Shown here: positions 1-8,965 of the stretch, piece by piece
Position numbering within the stretch: the first letter of the stretch is position 1
Layout: every line of letters starts with the position of its first letter
Source: Thioalkalivibrio nitratireducens DSM 14787
GTDB lineage: Bacteria > Pseudomonadota > Gammaproteobacteria > Ectothiorhodospirales > Ectothiorhodospiraceae
Assembly (NCBI RefSeq): GCF_000321415.2
Contig: NC_019902.2
Location: 806,001 to 870,000, forward strand
DNA length: 64,000 bases
Direction: 5' to 3'
Notes under the pieces: model-generated
The model's input: only the letters and a program-made list of their open reading frames with translations
Told to the model about the DNA's origin: nothing
Databases searched by the model: none
Program-made: the position numbers and the translations under genes

Positions 1-501
1 GGGCACATAGCGCAGCCGGTCGCCGGCCCGGTGTTCGATCTCCTGTCGGTAACTGAGCTCCGGCGCGGTACGCACGCTATGCACCAGAATCACCCGTTCG
101 AAATGCTCGAAGACCTGATCGCCCCGTATCAGGGAAATGAACGGTGCGATTCCAGTCCCGGTGGCCAGCAGGTAGAGGTTGCGGCCGGGCAGCACGTGAT
201 CGAGCGTCAGCGAGCCGGTGACCTTGCTGTTGATCCAGACACTGTCTCCGACCTCCAGCTCGGCGAGCTGGCTGGTCAGTTGGCCGTCCGGCACGTGGAT
301 GCTCAGGAACTCGAGGTCCGGCTCGCGCGGATCGGACACGATCGAGTAGGCACGCGGGATCAGCCTGCCTTCGCGCCGCAGGCCCAGCGTCACGAACTGG
401 CCGTTCTCGAAATGGAATCCCTCGGGGCGCGTGGTGGTGAAGCTGAAGGTCTTGGGCGACCAGCGCCGGACCGAGGTAATGCTCTGTTCGTTGTACGGCA
501 A
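1..501 (-). CDS. fpr: Ferredoxin-NADP reductase, N-terminal part (runs off the left edge)
   Basis: FAD-dependent reductase that moves electrons between NADPH and ferredoxin/flavodoxin in the cytoplasm. The minus-strand frame opens with LPYNEQSITSVRRW and contains the FAD-binding motif RAYSIVSDP, then GDSVWINSKVTG and the NADP-domain start LLATGTGIAPFIS, the Fpr family order. No ATG exists; I chose the TTG at 501 because a CGGAGG lies 7 bases before it; an in-frame GTG lies upstream. 167 codons are in the window; about 90 residues of C terminus are missing. It diverges from phoB across about 360 bases. Assignment rests on motifs read by eye. Confidence 0.88.
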   Translation of the reverse strand, partial: MPYNEQSITSVRRWSPKTFSFTTTRPEGFHFENGQFVTLGLRREGRLIPRAYSIVSDPREPDLEFLSIHVPDGQLTSQLAELEVGDSVWINSKVTGSLTLDHVLPGRNLYLLATGTGIAPFISLIRGDQVFEHFERVILVHSVRTAPELSYRQEIEHRAGDRLRYVP

Positions 502-797
502 TGCGATGCCTCCGGTTGCACACCCGGTCACGCTAGCAGCTTTGGTGCCACGACTGCATGAACGGCCGGCTGCGATACGGAATTGCCCAGCCGCGGCCCA
601 CATCGCTATTGGTGACCACGGGGCCGCGGCTGCCCGAGCGGCTTGCGTTCGCGCCTGTACTGGCTACCAGCCGATTGCGTCGGGAAGCCGCGGCGCGATC
701 CCCGGGAACACGATCAGCAGGCCCAGCGTGTCCGACGCGCAGATCGTGTCGCAGGCGATGGTGCGGCGATAGCCGCGCGCAGTCGGTCGGGTGCTCG

Positions 798-826
798 TTG
801 TAAAATTTGTGTAACGTACCTGTTAT
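798..826 (+). promoter_or_regulatory. Pho box (three PhoB half-sites) upstream of phoB
   Basis: Three 7-base units, TTGTAAA (798-804), GTGTAAC (809-815) and CTGTTAT (820-826), are spaced exactly 11 bases apart with 4-base AT-richer spacers. PhoB binds tandem CTGTCAT-like units with this period. The array ends 34 bases before the phoB ATG, so it fits autoactivation of phoBR under phosphate starvation. Bases 502-797 show no other gene or site. Confidence 0.7.
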
Positions 827-845
827 CTAATGCCGGTACGTTACA
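810..845. promoter_or_regulatory. Perfect 11-bp inverted repeat overlapping the phoB promoter
   Basis: TGTAACGTACC (810-820) and GGTACGTTACA (835-845) are exact reverse complements with a 14-base gap. The left arm overlaps the second PhoB half-site, and the right arm ends 15 bases before the phoB start codon. It could be an operator for a second regulator, or a 5'-leader hairpin if transcription starts upstream. No T-run follows, so it is not a terminator. Confidence 0.5.
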
Positions 846-860
846 GACCGGAAGACGATC

Positions 861-1550
861 ATGGCACTCGACATCCTCCTGGTGGAGGACGACGCGGCGG
901 TCAGGGAGGTACTCGCCGTCCCGCTGCAGAAGGCAGGATTCAACGTGATCGAGGCGGCCGACGTGCGCGAGGCGCGCGCGGCACTGCTGCAGCAGTTGCC
1001 GGATCTGATCCTGCTCGACTGGATGCTGCCCGATGTCAGCGGGGTCGAGTGGGCAAGGTCGCTCAAGAGTGCTCCGCACACCCGGAACATCCCGATCATC
1101 ATGCTCACCGCGCGCGGAGAGGAAGAGGATCGTGTCAAGGGTCTCGAAGTCGGTGCCGACGATTACGTGACCAAGCCGTTCTCCCCGCGGGAGCTGATCG
1201 CGCGCATACGGGCGGTACTCCGCCGAACCACCCCGACCAGCAGCGACGAGCCGGTGGAGGTCGACGGGCTGCGACTGGATCCCGTGAGCCACCGCGTGAC
1301 CGCCCATGGCGCGAACGTGGAAGTCGGCCCGACCGAGTACCGCCTGCTGCATTTTTTCATGACGCACCAGGATCGAGTGTTCACGCGCGGGCAATTGCTC
1401 GATAACGTATGGGGTACCAACGTCTACGTCGAGGAGCGCACGGTCGATGTACATATCCGTCGCCTGCGGATTGCATTGTCGGGTTCCGGTCATGATGCCC
1501 TGGTACAAACGATCCGCGGTGCCGGATATCGCTTTTCCAGGCAGCCCTGA
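861..1550 (+). CDS. phoB: Phosphate regulon response regulator PhoB
   Basis: Transcription factor that activates phosphate-starvation genes once phosphorylated by PhoR. 229 residues, the usual length. The receiver domain has the acidic pair ED (9-10), phospho-acceptor Asp53 in LLDWMLP, and the Lys of [10 protein letters not shown]. The C-terminal winged-helix (OmpR/PhoB) domain includes [11 protein letters not shown], a [20 protein letters not shown] recognition region and GAGYRF. GGAAG precedes the ATG. phoR follows after 79 bases in the same direction. The Pho box upstream suggests autoregulation. Confidence 0.96.
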   Translation: MALDILLVEDDAAVREVLAVPLQKAGFNVIEAADVREARAALLQQLPDLILLDWMLPDVSGVEWARSLKSAPHTRNIPIIMLTARGEEEDRVKGLEVGADDYVTKPFSPRELIARIRAVLRRTTPTSSDEPVEVDGLRLDPVSHRVTAHGANVEVGPTEYRLLHFFMTHQDRVFTRGQLLDNVWGTNVYVEERTVDVHIRRLRIALSGSGHDALVQTIRGAGYRFSRQP

Positions 1551-1629
1551 ACCGCGTCCCGGCGCATTGCGCGGGCGTCGTTCCTGTGTGCTCGGGTAAT
1601 CGCCCGGTGCAACCGGCATTCGGCCAGCG

Positions 1630-2964
1630 ATGATCCCCCGAAATCCGTGGCCCCTGTGGCTGGCCCGCTCGGCGCTGGCACTGCTGGGTCTGCTTCTGAT
1701 CGGATGGTGGACCGCGCAATGGCTGCTGGTGTTTCTGCTCGGTGCGCTTGCGGCACTGGCCTGGAACTTCCATAACCTGCGGCGCCTGGAGCGCTGGCTG
1801 CGCCTGACCCGGAAGCTGGATCCGCCCCGGTCGCTGGGGCTGTGGGGGGAAATCTTCGACGGACTGTACCGAATGCGCCGCCGCAGCCGGGAGCGGGACA
1901 AGCGCCGGCGCAATCTGGTCCGCAACTATCGCGACTCGATCAGGGCGATGCCGGACGCGACCGTGGTGCTGCGAGGCGATTATGCCATCGAGTGGTGCAA
2001 CCAGGCCGCACTGGACCTGCTGGGGTTGCAATGGCCGCGCGACGAGGGGCGGCGGATCACCAACATCGTGCGCCACCCGGAGTTCGTGTCGTTTCTGGCG
2101 CAGCACGTGCACGAAGCGCACAGCCTCTCGCTGCCATCGCCAGCCGATGCACGGATCTGGCTGGAAATCCGGCTGATCCCCTACGCAAGGAAGCGCTATC
2201 TGCTGCTGGCGCGGGACACCACGGCGATGAAGAGGCTCGAAACCATGCGCAGCGACTTCGTCGCCAATGTTTCACATGAGCTGCGCACGCCGTTGTCGGT
2301 AGTCTACGGGGTGGCTGAGACGCTCGACGAGGAGGTCGGTGGCAACCCGGAGCTTGGCCGGTCGGTGCGCCTGTTGCAGGAGCAGGCCGAACGGATGAAG
2401 CACCTGGTCGACGATCTGCTCTTGCTGGCTCGGCTCGAAACCGGAGGCGCACCCCGCAACGGACGCTGGGTGGATGTTCCGGCGCTGTTGCCGGGCCTGA
2501 TCGACGAGGCGCGTGTACTCTCGGGCGCGCGCCAGCACCAGCTGGAACTGGAGGCCACGCCCGGGCTGCTGTTGTTGGGCAACGAAAAGGAACTCCGGAG
2601 CGCCTTCGCAAACCTGCTGTTCAACGCCGTCCATTACACGCCGGAGGGCGGTCGGATCTCGCTGCGCTGGTCATCCGATAATCAGGCCGGATACCTCGAG
2701 GTCGAGGACACCGGGATCGGCATCGAGCTGCGGCACATCGATCGTCTGACCGAGCGTTTCTATCGCGTCGACAACGGTCGCTCGAAAAGTCGCGGCGGCA
2801 CCGGTCTCGGACTCGCGATCGTGAAGCACGTATTGATGCGGCACGAGGCCCAGTTGCGCATCCGCAGCACGCCGGGCCAGGGCAGCCGGTTCACCTGCGT
2901 GTTCCCGGCGAAGTTGCTGCGCCAGTCCCTTGCCGAGCGTGAGCATGCCGGCGCCGGACCATGA
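1630..2964 (+). CDS. phoR: Phosphate regulon sensor histidine kinase PhoR
   Basis: Inner-membrane sensor kinase that phosphorylates PhoB in low phosphate, controlled through PstSCAB and PhoU. 444 residues: two short hydrophobic segments near the N terminus (about 12-45), a cytoplasmic PAS region (about 100-195), the H box NVSHELRTPLS with the phospho-acceptor near His216, an N box (AFANLLFNAVHYTP), and the G boxes DTGIGIE and GGTGLGLAIVKH. No large periplasmic loop, as usual for PhoR. Cotranscription with phoB is likely. Confidence 0.95.
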   Translation: MIPRNPWPLWLARSALALLGLLLIGWWTAQWLLVFLLGALAALAWNFHNLRRLERWLRLTRKLDPPRSLGLWGEIFDGLYRMRRRSRERDKRRRNLVRNYRDSIRAMPDATVVLRGDYAIEWCNQAALDLLGLQWPRDEGRRITNIVRHPEFVSFLAQHVHEAHSLSLPSPADARIWLEIRLIPYARKRYLLLARDTTAMKRLETMRSDFVANVSHELRTPLSVVYGVAETLDEEVGGNPELGRSVRLLQEQAERMKHLVDDLLLLARLETGGAPRNGRWVDVPALLPGLIDEARVLSGARQHQLELEATPGLLLLGNEKELRSAFANLLFNAVHYTPEGGRISLRWSSDNQAGYLEVEDTGIGIELRHIDRLTERFYRVDNGRSKSRGGTGLGLAIVKHVLMRHEAQLRIRSTPGQGSRFTCVFPAKLLRQSLAEREHAGAGP

Positions 2965-2989
2965 CCGGATGCCCATTGCACTCGCGCCC

Positions 2990-3100
2990 CGGGGTAGGGT
3001 GGAAGAGGCCGAAGGCCGTGATCCACCATCGGCAATACCGGGGCGGTGCCGACGCTGCGTGGTGGATGCCGCTGCGTTTTCGTGCCCTGCAGGTTCGTTT
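2990..3100. repeat. Dispersed palindromic repeat, copy 1
   Basis: GGTAGGGTGGAAGAGGCCG and a following AAGGCCGTGATCCACC arm face a partly complementary arm near 3060-3085 (GTGGTGGATGCCGCTGCG). The same family occurs at 11538-11643, 51466-51635, 52951-53030 and 60581-60690. This copy is the most diverged. It lies between phoR and the Sel1 gene. Confidence 0.6.
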
Positions 3101-3121
3101 TCTTGAATGGAAGAATGATCG

Positions 3122-3994
3122 ATGTGCCGTAACTTGATCGACTGGACCCGCCGGAGTATTCGGCGGCTTTTCTTGCCGGGGCTGATCGCCGCTCTCGGCG
3201 TTGGGGCGCTGCATTCTGCGGCATCGGCTGCCGAACCGGACGCTGCCGAGACGCGGGCCCATGCCTACCTTGCGCTCGATCCGCCGGACTGGGATGCGGC
3301 GCGCGAGGCTTTAACCGAAGCGGCCGAGGCCGGTTCTCCCACCGCGATGAGCACCCTCGGCTGGATGCACGAGGAGGGCAAGGGGGTGCCGCAGGACGGC
3401 GAACGCGCCGCGGAATGGTACGCTCGCGCCGCAAAGGCCGGGGCGCTGGAGTTCGCGGTGAAGCTCGGCTGGATGTACCTCGGCGGCCAGGGTGTGGACC
3501 GCGACCGCGTCCAGGCCGAGAGGTGGTTTCGGAGCGCGATCGACGCCGGCTACGCCCCGGCACAGATTGCCTGGGCCTCGGTGCTGATCGCCGATGCGCA
3601 GGGTGGTCGCGCACCCGAGCGGGTGTTCGAGGCACGGGAACTGCTCGAAGATGCGCTGCGGCAGGGTCAGGTGCTCGCCGCGTATTTTCTGGCCCGGCTT
3701 TATATCGAGGGAATCGGCGACCACCCGGTCGAGGATGAAGCGGCGGCTCGATACACCCGGATTGGCGCCGAGCAGGGGCACCCCAGGATGCAGGCCTGGC
3801 TCGCGCTGATGTACACCGAGGGGCGGGGCGTCGAGGCCGACCCCGTCAGCGCAACCAAGTGGGCCAGTCTGTCCGCGGCGGACGGCGACGACCTCGGCAA
3901 CCGGATCCGTCTCGTGCTCGAGGAACAGCTCACCCCTGAAGCGCTGCGCGAGGCGCGGCAGCGCGCAGTCGACTGGGCGGTCGCAAGGCGGTGA
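3122..3994 (+). CDS. Secreted Sel1-repeat (tetratricopeptide-like) protein
   Basis: 290 residues. A basic N terminus and hydrophobic stretch ending ASAAEPDA (about residue 37) look like a signal peptide, so the protein is likely periplasmic. The rest is a series of Sel1-like helical repeats with the typical signature of A-x-x-x-L-G-W-M-Y/H-x-x-G-x-G-V (STLGWMHEEGKGVPQD, KLGWMYLGGQGVDRD, LALMYTEGRGVEADP). Sel1 proteins are scaffolds; the partner is unknown. The FKBP gene begins 4 bases after its stop, so the two are probably one operon. Confidence 0.85.
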   Translation: MCRNLIDWTRRSIRRLFLPGLIAALGVGALHSAASAAEPDAAETRAHAYLALDPPDWDAAREALTEAAEAGSPTAMSTLGWMHEEGKGVPQDGERAAEWYARAAKAGALEFAVKLGWMYLGGQGVDRDRVQAERWFRSAIDAGYAPAQIAWASVLIADAQGGRAPERVFEARELLEDALRQGQVLAAYFLARLYIEGIGDHPVEDEAAARYTRIGAEQGHPRMQAWLALMYTEGRGVEADPVSATKWASLSAADGDDLGNRIRLVLEEQLTPEALREARQRAVDWAVARR

Positions 3995-3998
3995 TCCG

Positions 3999-4550
3999 AT
4001 GCTCAAGGTCATCCTGATCAGCCTGCTGGCACTGGTGTTCGTGTTTCTGGGTGCCCGCTCCTGCGGGCTGACCCCGGAACAGATCGAAGAGCGCATCCTG
4101 CTTGCGGAAATGAACGCCGAGGAGGGATTGGCCTACCGCTCCGAGAACGTGCGGCGGCCTGGAGTGGTCGTCTGGGACAACGGGCTTCAGGTCGAGGTAC
4201 TGCGGGAAGGGCAGGGTGCGGTGCCGGACGAGGACGACTGGGTGCGGGTGCATTACCGTGGCTGGCACCTGGATGGCCGCGAGTTCGAGAACTCGTGGCG
4301 CCGCAACGAGCCGGCCACTGTGCCGATCGAGCGCACCATTGCCGGTTGGCGCGAAGCGCTGGTGTCGATCCCGGTGGGGACACGGCTGCGGCTGGTGGTG
4401 CCGCCGGAACTCGCCTACGGGCGCGCCGGGGGTGGCCGGATCGGCCCGGAGGAAACGCTGGTCTTCGAGCTGGAGCTGCTCGCCATCGTGATGCCCGATC
4501 CACCGCGTGAGCTCGAGGAATGGGAACGCCCGGTTCCCGGCCTGCGCTGA
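3999..4550 (+). CDS. FKBP-type peptidyl-prolyl cis-trans isomerase, membrane-anchored
   Basis: 183 residues. An N-terminal hydrophobic segment (about 3-20) ends in ARSCG, a signal anchor or an imperfect lipobox. The FKBP domain starts near residue 60: VRVHYRGWHLDGREFENS, the IAGWREALVSIPVG segment and the VPPELAYGRAG hallmark, ending VFELELLAI. Likely role is catalysis of prolyl isomerisation of exported proteins. It overlaps or abuts the next gene and follows the Sel1 gene closely. Confidence 0.9.
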   Translation: MLKVILISLLALVFVFLGARSCGLTPEQIEERILLAEMNAEEGLAYRSENVRRPGVVVWDNGLQVEVLREGQGAVPDEDDWVRVHYRGWHLDGREFENSWRRNEPATVPIERTIAGWREALVSIPVGTRLRLVVPPELAYGRAGGGRIGPEETLVFELELLAIVMPDPPRELEEWERPVPGLR

Positions 4551-4572
4551 CGCGGAACCAGTCGGCGGGCTC

Positions 4573-5439
4573 GTGACCGGTTTCGCAAGCGCTCTGTGGA
4601 TGGTTGTGCCGTGGCTGCTTGGGTTGGCCGTCGGCGTCGTGTTGGCGTTGACGCTGCTCTGGTTGCGCGCACGGCGAATTCGCTTGCAGGTCGAGGCGGA
4701 CTATCTGTCGGCGGTGGCGGACTTCGCGCAGGAACAGGTGCGCCACGGCATGCAGGCCCGGTTCGGAGATGTTCGTGGAGAACTGCCCCGCCGGTTGGTC
4801 ACCGCGCTGGTGGGTCGGGGTGTTGGGCTCGGCCCCTTGGTGATACATGCGTCCGGGCGCCTGCGCTACGACAGCGACGATCGCGACCGGCCGGTGTCGG
4901 CCGAGAGCTTCCTTCTTCCCTGCGGCGGCTGGGCGCAGATCCGGCGGGTCGGCCTGCGACGGTTCGGCTGGATCGTCGAGATCCATCGGGTCGACGGTAG
5001 AGGAATCTCCAGCAGCTACTGGTGGCTGGGGCTGTTCCGGATCGAGTGCCCCGGGTGCGGTCCGTCCCCGCTTGCGCTTCGGGCACAGGCGCTTGGCGAA
5101 CGTGCGCTTGCGCCCTGGTGCTGGTTCGTCGACCGCGGCGTGCAGTGGCAGGTCATCGAGGAGGGCTCGGCATGGGAGGGGGTGTTGCCCGAAACGGGAA
5201 GCCGCGTGACGCTGGACTTCGACTCGATGCAACGCCCGCGGGCCATCGGACTCCACGATCCGGAAACGGGTGCAACCGTGTGTGTCGAGCTCGGCGATTG
5301 GCGCTGGATCGAAAGAGCGCTGACCCCGGCCCGTATCAGCGTCATCGAGGGTGCCGGAAGCGCGAACGAATTCCGGCGCCTGGATCTGCAGATCCATGAT
5401 GTGCAGCGTGCGCCCGAATTCCCCCTGGCCGCCCGATAG
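4573..5439 (+). CDS. Membrane-anchored protein of unknown function
   Basis: I do not recognise the family. I start at GTG 4573, just after the FKBP stop at 4550; an ATG at 4507 would overlap that gene by 44 bases. From this start (288 residues) the protein opens with a hydrophobic segment (FASALWMVVPWLLGLAVG...) followed by RARRIR, so a single membrane anchor with the rest in the cytoplasm is likely. The body has many Trp and Arg, with no catalytic motif that I can name. It is the last gene before the Pho box of pstS. Confidence 0.65.
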   Translation: MTGFASALWMVVPWLLGLAVGVVLALTLLWLRARRIRLQVEADYLSAVADFAQEQVRHGMQARFGDVRGELPRRLVTALVGRGVGLGPLVIHASGRLRYDSDDRDRPVSAESFLLPCGGWAQIRRVGLRRFGWIVEIHRVDGRGISSSYWWLGLFRIECPGCGPSPLALRAQALGERALAPWCWFVDRGVQWQVIEEGSAWEGVLPETGSRVTLDFDSMQRPRAIGLHDPETGATVCVELGDWRWIERALTPARISVIEGAGSANEFRRLDLQIHDVQRAPEFPLAAR

Positions 5440-5458
5440 CAGCGTCACCGGTCCGGCG

Positions 5459-5498
5459 TCGTCACAAAGTTGTCATCTCGCATTCATATAGTTGTGAC
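5459..5498 (+). promoter_or_regulatory. Pho box (four PhoB half-sites) upstream of pstS
   Basis: TCGTCAC (5459-5465), TTGTCAT (5470-5476), CATTCAT (5481-5487) and TTGTGAC (5492-5498) recur every 11 bases. The second and fourth match the CTGTCAT consensus best. This is the layout expected for strong PhoB activation of the high-affinity phosphate transporter. A plausible -10 is CATACT at 5509-5514; the pstS start is at 5592. Confidence 0.8.
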
Positions 5499-5591
5499 CG
5501 AGCGCTTTCATACTGCCGGCCGCGAATGGAAGGCACCGGCCTCTCAGCCAGCCCAGTTCGTGACGACCATTCCAACTGAGGAATCCTGATC

Positions 5592-6548
5592 ATGACGATG
5601 AAGAAATCCCTGGTCCTGGGCGTTGTCGCTGCCCTGGGCGTTTCCGTTTCCGTGGCGACCGCCGACGTCGACGAGAACCTGCCGAGCTACGAGCGCGTGT
5701 CCGGCATTTCCGGAAACCTGAGCTCGGTCGGTTCCGATACGCTGAACAACCTGATGACCCTGTGGGCCGAAGAATTCGCGAACCATTACCCGAACGTGAA
5801 CATTCAGATCCAGGGTGCCGGTACCTCGACCGCCCCGCCGGCGCTGACCGAGGGGACCTCGAACTTCGGTCCGATGAGCCGCCCGATGCGGGATTCCGAA
5901 ATGCGTGCGTTCGAAGACCGCCACGGCTACCCGCCGACGCTGGTTCCGGTCGCGGTGGACATGATTGCGGTGTACGTGAACAAGGACAACCCGGTCGAGA
6001 ACCTTTCGGTCGAACAGGTCGACGCGATCTTCTCGGCGACCCGTGCCTGTGGTCACGACAGTGACATCAGCACCTGGGGCGACGTCGGTCTGACCGGTGG
6101 CTGGACCAACCGCGACATCACCATCTTCGGCCGTAACGCGGTCTCCGGCACCTACGGCTTCTTCCGCGAGAACGCGCTGTGCGGTGGCGACTTCAAGGCA
6201 ACCGTGAACGAGCAGCCGGGTTCCTCCGCGGTGGTGCGCGGCGTCGAGCAGACGCTGGGTGGCATCGGCTATTCCGGTATCGGCTACCGTACCGCCGGCG
6301 TGCGCGTGGTGCCGCTGAACGGCTTCGAGGCCAGCGGCGACAATGCCGCCAGCGGCGACTACCCGCTGGCGAGGTTCCTGTACATCGCGGCCAACCAGAA
6401 CCCGGAGAGCGGCTGGAATCCGCTCGAGCGCGAGTTCTTCCGCCTCGTGCTGTCGAAGGAAGGCCAGGGCGTCGTGCACCGTGACGGCTACGTGACGCTG
6501 TCGGCCAATGCCGCGGAACGGTTCCGGACGGAATTCAACCTCGATTGA
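5592..6548 (+). CDS. pstS: Periplasmic phosphate-binding protein PstS
   Basis: Captures phosphate in the periplasm and delivers it to PstCA. 318 residues with a signal peptide ending near VATADVD (about 25). The phosphate-binding signature is present: VGSDTLNNLM, QGAGTSTAPPAL and the RNAVSGTYGFF loop, with the SGTY Ser/Thr contacts. It is the PstS subtype with a central acidic insertion, ending TEFNLD. It is separated from pstC by a long hairpin at 6567-6603. A near-family alternative is the SphX/PstS2 type. Confidence 0.94.
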   Translation: MTMKKSLVLGVVAALGVSVSVATADVDENLPSYERVSGISGNLSSVGSDTLNNLMTLWAEEFANHYPNVNIQIQGAGTSTAPPALTEGTSNFGPMSRPMRDSEMRAFEDRHGYPPTLVPVAVDMIAVYVNKDNPVENLSVEQVDAIFSATRACGHDSDISTWGDVGLTGGWTNRDITIFGRNAVSGTYGFFRENALCGGDFKATVNEQPGSSAVVRGVEQTLGGIGYSGIGYRTAGVRVVPLNGFEASGDNAASGDYPLARFLYIAANQNPESGWNPLEREFFRLVLSKEGQGVVHRDGYVTLSANAAERFRTEFNLD

Positions 6549-6566
6549 GGACAGTCCGGTAACCCG

Positions 6567-6603
6567 CAATGGGCCTTGGTACCCCTGGTGCCAGGGCCCA
6601 TTG
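6567..6603 (+). terminator. Strong hairpin between pstS and pstC
   Basis: CAATGGGCC (6567-6575) pairs with GGCCCATTG (6595-6603), and inside it TGGTACC pairs with GGTGCCA with one G-U, around a CCT loop. No T-run follows, so it probably stabilises the 3' end of the pstS message or partly attenuates read-through, giving more PstS than PstCAB. Confidence 0.65.
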
Positions 6604-6640
6604 CTATCTCCGAGTATCAGTAAATCACCAGAGGTTGATC

Positions 6641-8938
6641 ATGTCTGCTGTGACCAACGACTCCGCTCTTCCGGAAGGTTCTCTGCTTCCGGATGCGGAA
6701 CGCCGACAGAAGCTGCGCAAGATTCGGGCGTTTCGGGATGGATTCTCGCGCTACGGAGTCGGCGCCGGCGGACTCGGCGTCATCTTCGCGCTGGCACTGA
6801 TCTTCATCTATCTGTTCTACGAGACGTTCCCATTGCTCAAGCCCGTGAGCGTGGGAGTCGAAACCGAATACACGGTGCCGGGCGACGAGGTCCCAGCACC
6901 CACATTGCACCTGACGCTCGACCGCTACGAGCAGATCGGTGCGCGCTTTTCGAAGTCGGGGACGATTACCTTCTTCGACGCCAATACCGGCGGAGTGCTC
7001 GAGCGCCTCGAAGTGCCCACCCCCGAGGGCGAACGGATCACCGCGTTCGATCGCGCCGAAAGCCGCCGCAGCCTGTTCGTGTTCGGTTATTCGGACGGCG
7101 GCGTTCTGCCGGTGAAGGTCGACTATCCACAGACCTTCGTGGGCGGCGTTCGGCATATCCATCCGGAGCTGTCGTATCCACTCGGTGACGAACCGATCCG
7201 CATCGGTGCGGGCCTGGTCGAGGACTACTCGGCGCTCGCTGTGGTCGAAGGACGCGGCGGCTACATCGTCGCCGGCGGCACCGAGGAAGGCGAGATCGCG
7301 ATGGCGCTGTTTTCGACGCGCCGCAACATGATGACCGGCGAGGTCGAGATCCGCCGATCGGACTACGACCTCCCTTCGCTCGGCCGCCCGGTCCGGCAGA
7401 TCCTGCTGCCGGAAACGTTGCGCAACGTGTTCGTGATCGACGATCGGGGACACCTGTTCAATTTCAATATCGTCGATCGGAACAATCCGGTCCTGATCGA
7501 GGAAATCGAACTGGTAGGCGACGGCGCCCGGGTCACCGCTTCCGAGTTTCTGGTCGGCTCGCGGTCGCTGATCGTTGGCGGCTCGGACGGCAGCGTGCGC
7601 CAGTGGTTCCTGGTCCGGGACGAAGAGTCCGGCCAGTCGCACATGACGTTCATCCGCAGCTTCCGGGGTCACGATGCCCCAGTCACCTTCATCGAGCCCG
7701 AGTCCATCCGCAAGGGATTCCTGACCGGGGCCGAGGATGGCAGCGTTGGCCTGCATTTCGCCACCTCCAGCGTCACGCTGGCGATGAAGTCGGTGTCGGA
7801 TGTTCCGGTCGCGCGTCTCGCGATGGGGCCCAACAACCGGCGGGCATTGGTGAAAACCGAAGACTCCGACGTGCTGCGGGTGCTGGCGATCGACAATCCG
7901 CATCCGCAGACGACGCTGAGCGCGCTCTGGGGCCGGGTCTGGTACGAGGGCCGTGGCGAGCCCGAGTTCATCTGGCAGTCGTCGTCGGCCGACGACGCGT
8001 TTGAACCCAAGCTGAGCATCGTGCCGTTGTCCGTCGGCACGCTGAAGGCGGCGCTGTTCGCGATGCTGCTGGCGACGCCGCTCGCGATCATGGGCGCGAT
8101 CTACACTGCCTACTTCATGGCCCCGGCGATCCGGCGTGTGGTGAAACCGTCGATCGAACTGATGGAGGCATTGCCGACGGTCATCCTCGGCTTCCTGGCC
8201 GGAATCTGGCTCGCTCCCTATATCGAAAACAATCTGCCGATCCTGATCACGGGAGTGATCCTGTTCCCTCTGGCCGTTCTGATCGCCGGATTCGTGTGGT
8301 CGCGGTTGCCCCAGGGGGTCAAGAGTCTGGTTCCGTCGGGCTGGGAGGCGGCGCTGCTGGTGCCCGTGGTGATCCTGACCGGCTGGATCGTGGTCACCAG
8401 CAGCCCCTGGATCGAGGTCGCGTTTTTCGACGGCTCGATGCGCCAGTGGTTCACCGACGTGGGGATCCCGTACGACCAGCGCAACGCGTTGATCGTCGGC
8501 ATGGCGATGGGCTTCGCGGTGATCCCGACGATCTTCTCGATCGCCGAGGACGCGGTCTTCAACGTGCCCAGGCACCTGACCAACGGCTCTCTGGCGCTGG
8601 GTGCGACCCCGTGGCAGACGGTCACCGGCGTGGTACTGCTGACCGCGAGCCCGGGGATCTTCTCCGCGGTGATGATCGGGTTCGGCCGCGCGGTCGGCGA
8701 GACGATGATCGTGTTGATGGCCTCGGGCAACAGCCCGGTGGTCAACTTCAACCTGTTCGAAGGCATGCGGACACTCGCGGCCAACATCGCGGTCGAGTTG
8801 CCCGAGACCGCGGTGGGCAGCACGCATTTCCGGGTGCTGTTCCTGTCCGCGCTGGTGCTGCTGGTCTTCACCTTCCTGCTGAACACCGCGGCCGAAATCG
8901 TTCGCCAGCGGCTGCGCAAGCGCTATGCGTCGCTCTAA
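6641..8938 (+). CDS. pstC: Phosphate ABC transporter permease PstC, with large extracytoplasmic domain
   Basis: One of the two channel subunits of the PstSCAB importer. Start at ATG 6641 (AGAGG upstream); earlier in-frame codons run through the hairpin. 765 residues against roughly 320 for enterobacterial PstC. A first membrane helix (about 40-60) is followed by a domain of about 400 residues carrying WD40-like blades (GGSDGSVRQW, GAEDGSVGL), and then the permease core of six helices with the EAA-type loop ([30 protein letters not shown]). Enlarged PstC proteins are known in gammaproteobacteria. pstA starts 27 bases downstream. Confidence 0.93.
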   Translation: MSAVTNDSALPEGSLLPDAERRQKLRKIRAFRDGFSRYGVGAGGLGVIFALALIFIYLFYETFPLLKPVSVGVETEYTVPGDEVPAPTLHLTLDRYEQIGARFSKSGTITFFDANTGGVLERLEVPTPEGERITAFDRAESRRSLFVFGYSDGGVLPVKVDYPQTFVGGVRHIHPELSYPLGDEPIRIGAGLVEDYSALAVVEGRGGYIVAGGTEEGEIAMALFSTRRNMMTGEVEIRRSDYDLPSLGRPVRQILLPETLRNVFVIDDRGHLFNFNIVDRNNPVLIEEIELVGDGARVTASEFLVGSRSLIVGGSDGSVRQWFLVRDEESGQSHMTFIRSFRGHDAPVTFIEPESIRKGFLTGAEDGSVGLHFATSSVTLAMKSVSDVPVARLAMGPNNRRALVKTEDSDVLRVLAIDNPHPQTTLSALWGRVWYEGRGEPEFIWQSSSADDAFEPKLSIVPLSVGTLKAALFAMLLATPLAIMGAIYTAYFMAPAIRRVVKPSIELMEALPTVILGFLAGIWLAPYIENNLPILITGVILFPLAVLIAGFVWSRLPQGVKSLVPSGWEAALLVPVVILTGWIVVTSSPWIEVAFFDGSMRQWFTDVGIPYDQRNALIVGMAMGFAVIPTIFSIAEDAVFNVPRHLTNGSLALGATPWQTVTGVVLLTASPGIFSAVMIGFGRAVGETMIVLMASGNSPVVNFNLFEGMRTLAANIAVELPETAVGSTHFRVLFLSALVLLVFTFLLNTAAEIVRQRLRKRYASL

Positions 8939-8965
8939 AGCCAGATCCGGATCGAGGATGACGAA

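Noticed and set aside
810-845. Terminator upstream of phoB
   Set aside because: No T-run, and it overlaps the PhoB sites.
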